Origin: Streptomyces griseoincarnatus | GTDB lineage: Bacteria > Actinomycetota > Actinomycetes > Streptomycetales > Streptomycetaceae | DNA: 64,000 bases | Reading direction: 5' to 3' | NCBI GenBank assembly: GCA_014649575.1 | Contig: BMTH01000009.1 | Location: 248,001 to 312,000, forward strand | Shown: positions 1 through 9,140 of the stretch, one piece after another | Layout of the letters: every line of letters begins with the position of its first letter | Numbering within the stretch: position 1 is the stretch's first letter | The notes under the pieces: model-generated | Told to the model about the DNA's origin: nothing | The model's input: the letters and a program-made list of their open reading frames with translations, nothing else | The model's database searches: none | Position numbers and translations under genes: made by a program

Positions 1-1991
1 CGCCCGAGGGCGCGGAGGTACTCGCCACGCAGGGCGAGGGTGCGCGGGTCGTCGGGGGTGAGGGCGAGGGCCCAGCTCAGCTCGGTGACGGCTGTGGTGT
101 GGTCACCCCGCGCGGCGTGGGCAAGGGCGCGGTCGCGGTGGATGCGGGCGAGGAGAGGGGCGGGGAGGGTGATGTCCGCGGGCGTCATCAGGCGGGCCTG
201 CTCCTGCGACATCCAGTCGGTGTCCGCCGGCTCCCCCGCGACGTCCCGGTCCTCGTCCCACGGCATGGGGCCTGCCCCCACGGGGGCACCGAGAAAGCCG
301 GTACCGGCCGGCACGGCACCGCCCGGCGCGGTCGACGGGCCGTGGTCGCCGCGTCGGACGGGCGGCGCGGTGTGCCCCGCCCAATGGAGGAGGGAGTCGA
401 GGACCGCGTGGGTGCCGCCCGAGGCGAGCGCCCGGGCCAGCCGGTCACCCCACGCGATCACGCCCGGCACACCCGCGTCCCGCCCCGCGTCCTCCAGCAC
501 CCGGATCCAGCGTCCGGCGACCGCCTCCCCCTGGTCGCACGCCTCCACCAGGTCCTGCAACGTGTCGGAGACCGCCGCGCGGTCGTCGGCGCACAGGCGG
601 TGGTACAGCTCCCCGAGCCGCAGCTCGCACCAGGTGTCGTCCAACCACAGCGTGCCGGTGTCCCGGCCGCTCTCCGTCTGCTCACGCCAGCGGCCGAAGG
701 CGTGCGCGAGCCTGCCGTGGCCGTCGGCCCAGCCGCGCGGGGAGCGGCCGCGCTGGAGCCGCAGCATGGGGGCGCGGACGATGTCGTGGTAGCGGAGGCG
801 GCCGCCGAGCCGGTCGGCGAACGGCAGGGTCTCCACCCAGGCGTAGAGCTCCTCGGCGCGGTCGCGGTCGCAGTCGGCGGCGACCGCGAAGACGTCCGCG
901 TCCAGCAGCCGGGGCAACGCGCCCGCGAGGGCGGCGAACCGGCGGCCGGGGTCCTGCTCCCACTTCAAGAAACGCTCGACGGCGGTGGCGCTGGGGTCGG
1001 TGACGTCCTCGGGTCCTGCGGGGCGGGTGCCGGCGATCGTGGACAGCAGCACGGGGAGGCCGCCGGTCAGGCGGAGCGCCTCGGCGACGACGGGTTCGGC
1101 GGTGACGCCCCGCTCGGCGAGCAGTCCGCGCGCCTCCGCCTCGGTGAACGGCTGGAGCGGCAGGGAGGTCATGAAGTCGGCGAACGTGCCCCAGCGGGCC
1201 GGGTCGGCGGGGTGCTGTCCCGCGGTGACGACGACGACCGTGTCGGGCAGGGCTCCGTAGCGGTCGGTGGTGAGCAGGTCGTGGAGCCAGGCGTCGAGGA
1301 AGGGGCCGGTGCGCTCGTAGGTGTCGAGGAGGAGGACGATCCAGGGGACGTCGGCGGCGACCGCTTCCAGTTCGTCCGCGAGGACGGGGGTGAGGACGCT
1401 CGCCGGGTCGAGGACCAGGCGGACGTCCTCGTGGCTGCGGAAGCGGGCGGCGAGGACCGAGCGCAGCCGGTCGGCTCCGTGGGCGAGCTGCGCGGGGTCG
1501 AGGACGGCCGCGAACGGGGCGACGCCTGGGACGAGTCCGAGTCCGGCGAGTCCGGCGCGGGCGAGCGCCATGCCGCCCGTGGAGGGGGTGCCGTCCGGGG
1601 CGGGGTCGAGGGCGGCGAGGGCGGCGGTCTCCGCCTCGTGGCGGCGCTCGCGGTGCGTCGCGAGCATCCGCTCCAGGTCCTTCAACCGGTGACCCCCTGA
1701 GGCGAACTGACGGCACACCGATTCCAGCACCTCGGGGACGGAGCCGGAGGTCTCGTTGACGTACGCCGTCAACGCGCCCTGTTCGCCCGCGAGATGCTCG
1801 AACTCCCTGACCAGGCGGGTCTTTCCGACGCCCGCGGTGCCGTGCACGTGGAACAGGAAGCGGTGCCGCCCGTCCTCGGGTGTGGTGTCGAAGTTGCCCC
1901 GGAACAGCTCCCGTTCGGCACTGCGCGCGACGAGCCCCGCCCGCGTCCGCCGCCGCACCCGCTCCTGAAGCGAAACCCGCCCGCGCGCCAT
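1..1991 (-). CDS. STAND-type AAA ATPase with TPR-like C-terminus (3' end outside window)
   Basis: The frame stays open from the ATG at 1991 to the left edge, giving at least 663 residues. Residues 51-58 (GTAGVGKT) form a Walker A P-loop, and a hydrophobic stretch ending in DTYE near residue 220 fits Walker B. Helical repeats with TPR character (DRALAHAARGDHTTAVTEL) appear at the truncated end. This is the layout of STAND signalling NTPases: nucleotide switch, then helical scaffold. No N-terminal DNA-binding domain is visible, so regulator or scaffold cannot be decided. It is divergent from the toxin-antitoxin pair at 2132. The coding sequence continues beyond the window. Confidence 0.85.
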   Translation of the reverse strand, partial: MARGRVSLQERVRRRTRAGLVARSAERELFRGNFDTTPEDGRHRFLFHVHGTAGVGKTRLVREFEHLAGEQGALTAYVNETSGSVPEVLESVCRQFASGGHRLKDLERMLATHRERRHEAETAALAALDPAPDGTPSTGGMALARAGLAGLGLVPGVAPFAAVLDPAQLAHGADRLRSVLAARFRSHEDVRLVLDPASVLTPVLADELEAVAADVPWIVLLLDTYERTGPFLDAWLHDLLTTDRYGALPDTVVVVTAGQHPADPARWGTFADFMTSLPLQPFTEAEARGLLAERGVTAEPVVAEALRLTGGLPVLLSTIAGTRPAGPEDVTDPSATAVERFLKWEQDPGRRFAALAGALPRLLDADVFAVAADCDRDRAEELYAWVETLPFADRLGGRLRYHDIVRAPMLRLQRGRSPRGWADGHGRLAHAFGRWREQTESGRDTGTLWLDDTWCELRLGELYHRLCADDRAAVSDTLQDLVEACDQGEAVAGRWIRVLEDAGRDAGVPGVIAWGDRLARALASGGTHAVLDSLLHWAGHTAPPVRRGDHGPSTAPGGAVPAGTGFLGAPVGAGPMPWDEDRDVAGEPADTDWMSQEQARLMTPADITLPAPLLARIHRDRALAHAARGDHTTAVTELSWALALTPDDPRTLALRGEYLRALG

Positions 1992-2100
1992 GCGTACGTC
2001 CCTTCCCCCGTGTCACGACGGCCTCATTCTGTCGCAGCTCGGCTCGATCCGGCAGGGCGACGACAGCCGACTGATCACTCTGAGTGACCTTCCTCCTGAC

Positions 2101-2118
2101 TTCGGAATACGTTCCGAA
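2101..2118. promoter_or_regulatory. Perfect inverted repeat, probable antitoxin operator
   Basis: TTCGGAA, 4-nt spacer TACG, TTCCGAA: perfect 7-bp arms ending 13 bp before the GTG of the antitoxin gene. Antitoxins of type II modules usually bind such palindromes and repress their own operon. The assignment is by position only. Confidence 0.5.
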
Positions 2119-2131
2119 GTACGGTCGGTGG

Positions 2132-2386
2132 GTGTCCTCACCAACGGTCGCCCTCTCCGAACTCTCGAAGAACTCGAAGCGTGTCGCCGAGACCCTCGAC
2201 CGGGCCCAACGCGTGCACGTCACGCGCCGGGACGGCGAGGACCTCCACCTCACGACACCTCGCCATGACCAGCAGCGTGAGGAGACGGCGGACATCACCA
2301 CCCGCATCCTGGCGGACCCCGGGCTCACGGCGAAGCTCACACGACGGCTGCCGGACGAGGACCACGGCGAGGGGACGGCGCCGTGA
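2132..2386 (+). CDS. Phd/YefM-type antitoxin
   Basis: 84 residues from GTG 2132. The N-terminus (SSPTVALSELSKNSKRV) matches the Phd/prevent-host-death fold, followed by a short beta segment (VHVTRRDGEDLHLTT) and an acidic C-terminal tail that would wrap the toxin. An ATG at 2084 in the same frame would add 16 residues, but that segment crosses the 2101-2118 palindrome, so GTG 2132 is preferred. The stop overlaps the toxin start (GTGA), the usual coupling of an antitoxin-toxin operon. Expected role: neutralises the next gene product and autorepresses. Confidence 0.75.
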   Translation: MSSPTVALSELSKNSKRVAETLDRAQRVHVTRRDGEDLHLTTPRHDQQREETADITTRILADPGLTAKLTRRLPDEDHGEGTAP

Positions 2387-2736
2387 GCCCCGAGCGCGGC
2401 GACGACGTCGCACCCCCGCCGGTGGACGGCGAATGGCGTCTGCGCTTCGCGACGAACGAGGCCGCGAAGAAGCGGAGTGAACTGGGCGCGGAGACACCGG
2501 GCAACACGCGCCGCTGCTTCGAGGCCCTGCGCGGGGATCCGGCGTCCCGCTCGGACCCGGACCGTCAGCACCGCCTGCGAGGCCGGCTCGCCACGGGGAA
2601 CCGCGGCGGCCGGGACTGTCCGCAGTGGGAGCACGCGGTCACAGCGGGCGGCCGGGTGCGTCACCTCGTGGACGAGGCGCGGCGCACGGTGTACTTCGTG
2701 TACGCGTCGCCGCGACATCCGAAGGACACCGAGTAG
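2383..2736 (+). CDS. RelE/ParE-like toxin
   Basis: 117 residues from GTG 2383, overlapping the antitoxin stop by four bases. The C-terminal part (GGRVRHLVDEARRTVYFVY, then ASPRHPKDTE) is typical of the small RelE/ParE-fold proteins that follow Phd-type antitoxins in Streptomyces. A central basic segment (RQHRLRGRLATGN) could contact ribosomal RNA. Family knowledge suggests a ribosome-dependent mRNA interferase, but the N-terminal third is not diagnostic, so the target is inferred only from context. Confidence 0.65.
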   Translation: MSPERGDDVAPPPVDGEWRLRFATNEAAKKRSELGAETPGNTRRCFEALRGDPASRSDPDRQHRLRGRLATGNRGGRDCPQWEHAVTAGGRVRHLVDEARRTVYFVYASPRHPKDTE

Positions 2737-2759
2737 CCGGGACGGGCCGAACGGTTCGA

Positions 2760-3329
2760 CTATTCCACCACGTGGACCGTCGTCCCCGCCGTGCCGAAGG
2801 TCCAGAGGGCCTTGCCGTCCTGTTTGGCGACGCGGATGCCGCCGGTCTGGGCGCCCGGGTCGGCGGGTGGGGGTGAGGAGCCGTCGACCGCGTTGGAGAA
2901 GGCCACGAAGACGCCGGACTTCTGGGCGAAGTACATGATGTGCTCCACCGGGACGCCGTCGCTGCCGGTGGTGGCCTCCGTGCGGGTGCCGATCGCGTAG
3001 GAGCCGGGGTCCGGGGCGACCGTGCCGGGCCACACCGGGAAGGAGTGGCGGGCGGCGTCGCTGGCGTCGACCAGCCAGACGCGCTCCTGGCCGAGGGAGT
3101 AGACGATGCGGCGGCCGGTGCCGGAGTCGGCCGGGACGGCCGGCGTCGTCGGCTTCTTCGACGGGGCGGCGGACGGCTTGGGGTCCGCCGTCGCCGTGGC
3201 CTTCGGCCCAGTGGTCGCGGCGACGGGCTTGGTGCCCTGGTCCGCCTGGACGCCCAGGACCGCCACCACGGCTATCGCCCCCGTGGTCAGCCCGGTCACC
3301 CAGGCCCACGAAGGAAGACGGGCAGACAC
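2760..3329 (-). CDS. Hypothetical membrane-anchored extracytoplasmic protein
   Basis: 189 residues. A single hydrophobic segment at residues 10-26 follows a short N-terminus. Next comes a Lys/Pro/Ala/Thr-rich linker (residues 33-67) typical of wall-spanning regions, then a globular domain of about 120 residues rich in aromatic and beta-type patterns (RRIVYSLGQERVWLVDA; HIMYFAQKSGVFVAFSNAV). No catalytic motif or lipobox is evident. It lies 69 bp downstream of fbiC on the same strand and could be co-transcribed, although nothing in it suggests a role in F420 metabolism. Function unknown. Confidence 0.7.
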   Translation of the reverse strand: MSARLPSWAWVTGLTTGAIAVVAVLGVQADQGTKPVAATTGPKATATADPKPSAAPSKKPTTPAVPADSGTGRRIVYSLGQERVWLVDASDAARHSFPVWPGTVAPDPGSYAIGTRTEATTGSDGVPVEHIMYFAQKSGVFVAFSNAVDGSSPPPADPGAQTGGIRVAKQDGKALWTFGTAGTTVHVVE

Positions 3330-3398
3330 CGGTACGCACTCCTCAGCTACCGAAAGCGGGTCGGATCATCCTACTGCCAGCCGGCAACGGTCCCGGAG

Positions 3399-5987
3399 TC
3401 AGTCGAGCACCGGGAGAAGCTCCGGCAGATGGCCGTCCGACGCCTCCGCCGCGCGCCGCCGCTCCTCGGGGACCTCGCCGTACAGGGTCGTGCGCGGCTT
3501 GGCCGGGCGGCCGGCCGCCTCCGCGACCTCGACGAGGTCCTTGACCGACTTGTAGGAGCCGTACGAGGAGCCCGCCATGCGGGAGATGGTCTCCTCCATC
3601 AGGGTCCCGCCGAGGTCGTTCGCGCCGGAACGAAGCATCTCCGCCGCGCCCTCCGCGCCGAGTTTGACCCAGCTCGTCTGGATGTTGGGGATCCAGGGGT
3701 GGAGCAGCAGGCGGGCCATCGCCGTGACCGCGCGGTTGTCGCGGACCGTGGGGCCGGGGCGGGCGATGCCGGCCAGGTAGACGGGGGCGTTGGTGTGCAC
3801 GAAGGGCAGCGTCACGAACTCGGTGAAGCCGCCGGTCCGCTGCTGGACGGAGGCCAGGGTGCGCAGGTGGCCGAGCCAGTGGCGGGGCTGGTCGACGTGG
3901 CCGTACATCATCGTGGACGAGGAGCGGATGCCCAGCTCGTGGGCCGTCTCGACGACCTCGATCCAGGTGGCCGCCGGAAGCTTGCCCTTGGTGAGGATCC
4001 AGCGGACCTCGTCGTCGAGGATCTCCGCCGCCGTGCCCGGGATGGTGTCCAGGCCCGCCTCCTTGGCGGCGGTGAGCCACTCGCGGACGGACAGGCCGGT
4101 GCGGGTCGCGCCGTTCACCACCTCCATCGGGGAGAAGGCGTGGACGTGCATGCCGGGGACGCGTTCCTTCACGGCCCGCGCGATGTCGAAGTAGGCGGTG
4201 CCGGGCAGGTCGGGGTGGATGCCGCCCTGCATGCACACCTCCACCGCGCCGACGTCCCACGCCTGGGCGGCGCGGTCCGCGACCTGCTCCAGGGAGAGCG
4301 TGTACGCGTCGGCGTCCGTGCGGCGCTGGGCGAAGGCGCAGAAGCGGCAGCCGGTGTAGCAGACGTTGGTGAAGTTGATGTTGCGCGTGACGATGTACGT
4401 CACGTCGTCGCCGACCGCCGACTTGCGCACGTCGTCCGCGACCCGGCACAGCGCGTCCAGGGCGGGCCCGTCGGCGTGCAGCAGGGCCAGCGCCTGCGCG
4501 TCCGTCAGCTTCGTCGGGTCGTCGGCGGCCGTGCGCAGCGACTCGCGCACGTCGGTGTCGATCCGCTCGGGGACCATGCCGGGCGCGGCGGCCTCGCGCA
4601 GCGCCTCCCAGTCGCCGTACACCTCGTCGAAGTCCCCGCGGCGGTCACCGGTGCGGCCCTCGGTGTCGACGGTGCGGTGCAGGTCGGTGCGGCCGGACGC
4701 GGTGAACGCCTCGTCCGGCTCCTGCCACGGAAGACCCCGGGGCAGGGCGTCCGGGCGGGCCAGCCCCGTCTCCGGGTCGGCGAGGGCGGCGACGTGCGGG
4801 CGCAGCCGCGGGTCCAGCCAGGGCTCGCCGCGCCGTACGAACTCCGGGTAGACGCAGAGGCGTTCGCGCAGCTCGAAGCCGGCCGCGCGGGACTGCTCGG
4901 CCAGCTCCTCGATCTGCGGCCAGGGCCGCTCGGGGTTGACGTGGTCGATGGTGAGCGGGGAGACCCCGCCCCAGTCGTCGACGCCGGCCGCGATCAGCCG
5001 CCCGTACTCGGCGTCCACCAGGTTGGGCGGGGCCTGGAGGCAGGCGGTGGGGCCGAGCACGAGGCGGGCGACGGCGACGGTGGCGACCAGTTCGTCCAGC
5101 TCCGCGTCGGGCATGCCGCGCATCGCGGTGTCCGGCTTGGCGCGGAAGTTCTGGATGATCAGTTCCTGGATGCCGTGGTGGGCGCGGGCCACCTTCCGCA
5201 GCGAGAACAACGACTCCGCGCGCTCCTCGTAGGTCTCGCCGATGCCGATGAGAAGACCCGAGGTGAAGGGGACGGAGGAGCGGCCGGCGTCCTCCAGGAC
5301 CCGCAGCCGCACCGCCGGCTCCTTGTCGGGGGAGCCGTGGTGGGGGCCGCCGGGCTCGGACCACAGGCGGGTCGCGGTGGTCTCCAGCATCATGCCCATC
5401 GACGGCGCGACCGGCTTGAGGCGCTGGAAGTCGGTCCAGGACAGGACGCCCGGGTTGAGGTGCGGGAGGAGGCCGGTCTCCTCCAGGATGCGGATGGAGA
5501 TGGCGCGGACGTAGGCGATCGTGTCGTCGTAGCCGTGCGCGTCGAGCCATTCACGGGCCTCGGGCCAGCGGTCCTCGGGCTTGTCGCCGAGGGTGATGAG
5601 CGCTTCCTTGCAGCCGAGCGCGGCTCCCTTGCGGGCGATGTCCAGCACCTCGTCCGGCGACATGAACATTCCGTGCCCGGCCCGGCGCAGCTTGCCGGGC
5701 ACGGTGACGAACGTGCAGTAGTGGCACTTGTCCCGGCACAGCCGCGTCAGCGGGACGAACACGCTCTTGGAGTACGTGATGACGCCGGGCCGCCCCGCCG
5801 CGTCCAGGCCCGCGTCGCGGACCCGGGCGGCCGAGGCGGAGAGGTCCGTCAGATGCTCACCGCGGGCCTGGAGCAGGACCGCGGCCTCGGAGACGTCCAG
5901 GGAGACGCCGTCGCGGGCGCGCCTGAGCGCGCGGCGCAGGCTGTTCTCGGTCGGGCCGCCGGTTCCGGACGTCGCGGAAGTCGTCAT
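3399..5987 (-). CDS. fbiC: FbiC, 7,8-didemethyl-8-hydroxy-5-deazariboflavin (FO) synthase
   Basis: 862 residues, the full length of actinobacterial FbiC, which fuses CofG and CofH. Two radical-SAM CxxxCxxC motifs are present: C84-C88-C91 (CRDKCHYC) in the CofG half and CYTGCRFC near residue 545 in the CofH half. The enzyme makes the deazaflavin chromophore of coenzyme F420 from a pyrimidine precursor and tyrosine, using two 4Fe-4S clusters. It starts 24 bp after the stop of a luciferase-like F420 oxidoreductase on the same strand, so both probably form one operon. Identification is near certain. Confidence 0.97.
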   Translation of the reverse strand: MTTSATSGTGGPTENSLRRALRRARDGVSLDVSEAAVLLQARGEHLTDLSASAARVRDAGLDAAGRPGVITYSKSVFVPLTRLCRDKCHYCTFVTVPGKLRRAGHGMFMSPDEVLDIARKGAALGCKEALITLGDKPEDRWPEAREWLDAHGYDDTIAYVRAISIRILEETGLLPHLNPGVLSWTDFQRLKPVAPSMGMMLETTATRLWSEPGGPHHGSPDKEPAVRLRVLEDAGRSSVPFTSGLLIGIGETYEERAESLFSLRKVARAHHGIQELIIQNFRAKPDTAMRGMPDAELDELVATVAVARLVLGPTACLQAPPNLVDAEYGRLIAAGVDDWGGVSPLTIDHVNPERPWPQIEELAEQSRAAGFELRERLCVYPEFVRRGEPWLDPRLRPHVAALADPETGLARPDALPRGLPWQEPDEAFTASGRTDLHRTVDTEGRTGDRRGDFDEVYGDWEALREAAAPGMVPERIDTDVRESLRTAADDPTKLTDAQALALLHADGPALDALCRVADDVRKSAVGDDVTYIVTRNINFTNVCYTGCRFCAFAQRRTDADAYTLSLEQVADRAAQAWDVGAVEVCMQGGIHPDLPGTAYFDIARAVKERVPGMHVHAFSPMEVVNGATRTGLSVREWLTAAKEAGLDTIPGTAAEILDDEVRWILTKGKLPAATWIEVVETAHELGIRSSSTMMYGHVDQPRHWLGHLRTLASVQQRTGGFTEFVTLPFVHTNAPVYLAGIARPGPTVRDNRAVTAMARLLLHPWIPNIQTSWVKLGAEGAAEMLRSGANDLGGTLMEETISRMAGSSYGSYKSVKDLVEVAEAAGRPAKPRTTLYGEVPEERRRAAEASDGHLPELLPVLD

Positions 5988-6011
5988 GCTGTGAGCATAC
6001 GTTCGGTGTGA

Positions 6012-6872
6012 TCAGGAGCCCTGCCCGTCCACGAACGGCTGGAGCGCGTCCAGCGCGCGGAGCACCTCCGTCTCCCCCTCCGGAGGAAGCTGCGCCACGA
6101 CCTCCTCGACGCCCAGCTCCGCGAAGTGCGCCAGCTTGCCCTCGCTGGGTCGGACCGCGTACGGCACGACCTGGAGTGCGGCCGGGTCGCGGCCGGCGTC
6201 GGCCCAGGCGGCACGCAGCGCGGGCAGCGCCTCGGTCAGCCCCCGCCCGCCGATCGGCAGCCAGCCGTCGGCGTAGGCGCAGATGTCGGCGAACAGCTTC
6301 GGTCCCGCCGCACCGCCGACGAGGGTGCGCGGGCCGGTCACCGGGCCGCGCGGCTTCTGCACCGGCTTGGGGTACGCGGTGCTCGCCCGGACGCTCGCGA
6401 ACTCGCCCTCGTAGGCGGTGGGTTCGTCGGCCCACAGGGCGCGCATCAGGCCCATCCGGTCGCGGACCAGCGCACGTCGGGTGCGCCACTCCACCCCGTG
6501 GTCGGCGGCCTCCTCCACGTTCCACCCGAAGCCGAGGCCCAGGGTGAACCGGCCGCGGGAGAGGTGGTCCAGGGTCGCGATCTGCTTGGCCAGGTCGATC
6601 GGGTCGTGCTGCGCGGCGAGCGTGATGCCGGTGCCGAGCCCGAGCCGCTCGGTGACGGCCGCGGCCTGGCCGAGCGCGACGAAGGGGTCGAGGGTGCGGC
6701 CGTACTCGCGGGGCAGCTCGCCGCCCGCCGGGTAGGGGCTGGTGCGCTCGACGGGGATGTGCGTGTGCTCCGGCAGGTACAGCCCGGCGAAGCCGCGCTG
6801 TTCCAGCTCCCGGGCCAGCCGGACCGGGGTGATCGTCTCGTCGGTGAGGAAGATCGTGACGGCGATGCGCAT
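6012..6872 (-). CDS. LLM-class F420-dependent oxidoreductase
   Basis: 286 residues from ATG 6872, preceded by GAAAGG. The sequence reads as a bacterial-luciferase-like TIM barrel: MRIAVTIFLTDETITP at the N-terminus, the LYLPEHTHIP and LGTGITLAAQHDPIDLAKQ strand-helix units, and the LGLGFGWNVEEA signature of F420-dependent members. The specific substrate cannot be deduced. The longer frame up to 7058 lacks a ribosome site and is not used. It lies directly upstream of fbiC, pairing an F420-using enzyme with F420 biosynthesis. Confidence 0.88.
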   Translation of the reverse strand: MRIAVTIFLTDETITPVRLARELEQRGFAGLYLPEHTHIPVERTSPYPAGGELPREYGRTLDPFVALGQAAAVTERLGLGTGITLAAQHDPIDLAKQIATLDHLSRGRFTLGLGFGWNVEEAADHGVEWRTRRALVRDRMGLMRALWADEPTAYEGEFASVRASTAYPKPVQKPRGPVTGPRTLVGGAAGPKLFADICAYADGWLPIGGRGLTEALPALRAAWADAGRDPAALQVVPYAVRPSEGKLAHFAELGVEEVVAQLPPEGETEVLRALDALQPFVDGQGS

Positions 6873-7094
6873 GGGCGGCCTTTCGTACGCGGACGACGCC
6901 CCATGCATACCCGCCCGCTCCCCTCCTGTCCATACCGACTGGTCGGCATCACACCGGTCCCGGCCACATGAACCCGTCCCGAAATCCGCCGATCCCCCTC
7001 CCTTCCACGGAAGTTCACCGCTCGATACAAGGGTTGCACCGCACCACCCCTGCGTCACCCAGACCTGTCCTCACCGACACCCAGGAGCAGCGGC

Positions 7095-8606
7095 ATGTGC
7101 GAGCAGCATCAGGCCGGCGTCGGACGGCGCGCCGTCTTCCTGACGGGCGCCGCCGCCGCGGTTACGTTGGGGAGCGTGAGCTTCGCCTCCGCGGCCGAGG
7201 GCGGCCGCACCCGGACCAGGACCGTGCGGGGCACCCTGGAGCCCGGCGCCCCCGACTTCGTCTACGTCCCCGTCGAAGTGCCGCACGGTGTACGGGAGAT
7301 CAAGGTCGCGTACACCTACGACAGACCCCAGGTCCCGGCCGGCACCGCGGGCAACGCGCTGGACATCGGCGTCTTCGACGAGCGCGGCACCGGCCTCGGC
7401 GGCGAGGGGTTCCGCGGCTGGTCCGGCGGGGCGCGCACCGAGTTCTTCGTGCGCGCCGACGAGGCCACCCCCGGCTACGTCCCGGGCCCGGTCCGCGCGG
7501 GCACCTGGCACATCGCGCTCGGCCCGTACACGGTCGCCCCGCAGGGCCTGTCGTACGAGATCACCGTGACGCTGACGTTCGGCGAGCCGGGCCGGACGCC
7601 CCGGCCGGTCCATCCGCCGGAGCGGGCGAAGGGGCGGGGGCGGGCCTGGTACCGGGGCGACTGCCATCTGCACTCCTGGCACTCCGACGGCCGCCGCACT
7701 CCCGGGGAGATCGCCGCGCTCGCCCGCGCGGCCGGGCTGGACTTCGTCAACTCCAGCGACCACAACACCCATTCCGCGCACGCCCACTGGGCCGAGGCGG
7801 CCGGTGACGACCTGCTGGTGCTGCTCGGCGAGGAGGTCACCACCCGCAACGGGCACGTGGTGGCGCTCGGCACCGACCCCGGCACGTTCGTCGACTGGCG
7901 CTACCGGGCCCGCGACGACCGCTTCGGCCGGTTCGCCCGGCAGATCCGCCGCGCGGGCGGCCTGGTCGTGCCCGCGCATCCGCACGCCACCTGCATCGGC
8001 TGCACCTGGAAGTTCGGCTTCGGCGAGGCGGACGCGGTCGAGGTGTGGAACGGCCCCTGGACGCCCGACGACGAGGTGGCGCTGGCCGACTGGGACGGCA
8101 TGCTCGTCGCGTCCGTGCGGGACGGCCGCGCCTGGATCCCGGCCATGGGCAGCAGCGACGCGCACCGCGACCCGGACACCGTCGGGCTGCCGCAGACCGT
8201 CGTCCTCGCCGACGACCTCAGCCGCCGCGCGATCCAGGACGGCATCCGCGCCGGCCGCTGCTACGTCGCCGAGTCCGCGGCCGTCTCCCTCGCCCTGACC
8301 GCGTCCGGCCCGCGCGGCGAACACGCGGGGATCGGCGAACGGCTGCGGGTGGCGGACGACTCCCCCGTCGTGGTCCGCGCCGAGGTCACCGGCGCCCCCG
8401 GCTGCACCGTCCGGCTCGTCACCGACCAGGGCGTGCTGCACACCTCCGCGCCGCTTCCGGAGAGCGGGGAAGGGGCCGTGGAGTGGCGGACCACCCCGGC
8501 GTACGCCGCGTACGTGCGCGCGGAGGTGCGGCACGAGGCCACCGTCCCGCCCCTGCCCGGAAGCTTGGCCGCTTTCACCAACCCCGTCTTCCTGGGCCGC
8601 CGGTAG
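7095..8606 (+). CDS. Exported CehA/McbA-family PHP-domain metallohydrolase
   Basis: 503 residues. A twin-arginine-like signal (GRRAVFLTGAAAAVTLG, about residues 10-26, cleavage near ASA-AEG) precedes a beta-rich N-terminal domain (to about residue 180) and a PHP metal-binding domain. Metal ligands are visible in GDCHLHSWHSDG (about residue 190), SSDHNTHSAH (about 222), VPAHPHATCIGC and SSDAHRDPDTVG. These are the histidine/aspartate motifs of CehA/McbA hydrolases, some of which cleave carbamate or phosphoester bonds. AGGAG sits 7 bp before the ATG. Substrate unknown; probably secreted folded through Tat. Confidence 0.85.
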   Translation: MCEQHQAGVGRRAVFLTGAAAAVTLGSVSFASAAEGGRTRTRTVRGTLEPGAPDFVYVPVEVPHGVREIKVAYTYDRPQVPAGTAGNALDIGVFDERGTGLGGEGFRGWSGGARTEFFVRADEATPGYVPGPVRAGTWHIALGPYTVAPQGLSYEITVTLTFGEPGRTPRPVHPPERAKGRGRAWYRGDCHLHSWHSDGRRTPGEIAALARAAGLDFVNSSDHNTHSAHAHWAEAAGDDLLVLLGEEVTTRNGHVVALGTDPGTFVDWRYRARDDRFGRFARQIRRAGGLVVPAHPHATCIGCTWKFGFGEADAVEVWNGPWTPDDEVALADWDGMLVASVRDGRAWIPAMGSSDAHRDPDTVGLPQTVVLADDLSRRAIQDGIRAGRCYVAESAAVSLALTASGPRGEHAGIGERLRVADDSPVVVRAEVTGAPGCTVRLVTDQGVLHTSAPLPESGEGAVEWRTTPAYAAYVRAEVRHEATVPPLPGSLAAFTNPVFLGRR

Positions 8607-8619
8607 GCTCGGCGGCACG

Positions 8620-9015
8620 ATGACTTCTCGCGCCGAACGCAAGTACCGCGTCGCCACGGCCTTCCAGCGCCGTGTCGGGAACCCCCTGCTGCGCCGGATG
8701 CCGTTCCAGACTTTGCTGGAGACCACCGGCCGCGTGTCGGGTCTGCCCCGCACCACACCGGTGGGCGGGCGGCGCGACGGCGACACCTTCTGGCTGGTGT
8801 CGGAGTTCGGCGAACGCTCGCAGTACGTGCGGAACATCAAGGCGGACCCCCGGGTGCGGGTGCGCGTCCGGGGCCGCTGGCACACCGGCACCGCCCACCT
8901 GATGCCCGACGACGACCCCGTGGCCCGGCTGCGCTCGCTCCCCCGCCTCAACAGCGTCGCCGTCCGGGCGATCGGGGCCGAACTGCTCACCGTACGGGTG
9001 GATCTGGACGGATGA
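8620..9015 (+). CDS. Deazaflavin-dependent nitroreductase (DDN) family protein
   Basis: 131 residues with the split-barrel DDN pattern: LLETTGRVSGLPRTTPVGGRRDGDTF, then VSEFGERSQYVRNIKADPRVRVRVRGRW, then a short C-terminal strand. Family members use F420H2 to reduce quinones or nitroaromatics, fitting a locus with fbiC and a luciferase-like F420 enzyme. It follows the metallohydrolase gene by 13 bp. A TAGGCT -10-like element at 8604-8609 suggests it also has its own, nearly leaderless, promoter. Confidence 0.85.
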   Translation: MTSRAERKYRVATAFQRRVGNPLLRRMPFQTLLETTGRVSGLPRTTPVGGRRDGDTFWLVSEFGERSQYVRNIKADPRVRVRVRGRWHTGTAHLMPDDDPVARLRSLPRLNSVAVRAIGAELLTVRVDLDG

Positions 9016-9140
9016 GGTCGCACATGTGTGGAGTCCGTGGCGGCCCGTCGCTCCCCGTGTGATCGGTGTCTCGCGAGGCTGACTCATGCGTCAGGAGAAG
9101 GCAGACTGGCGTAGTTGCTCGGAATGCATAGGGGGACTGC

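Noticed and set aside
99..1700. 533-codon plus-strand frame opposite the STAND ATPase gene
   Set aside because: Gly/Arg/Val-rich shadow of the real minus-strand gene; no domain and no ribosome site.
2940..6011. 1023-codon plus-strand frame opposite fbiC
   Set aside because: A high-GC shadow: FbiC on the other strand is unmistakable.
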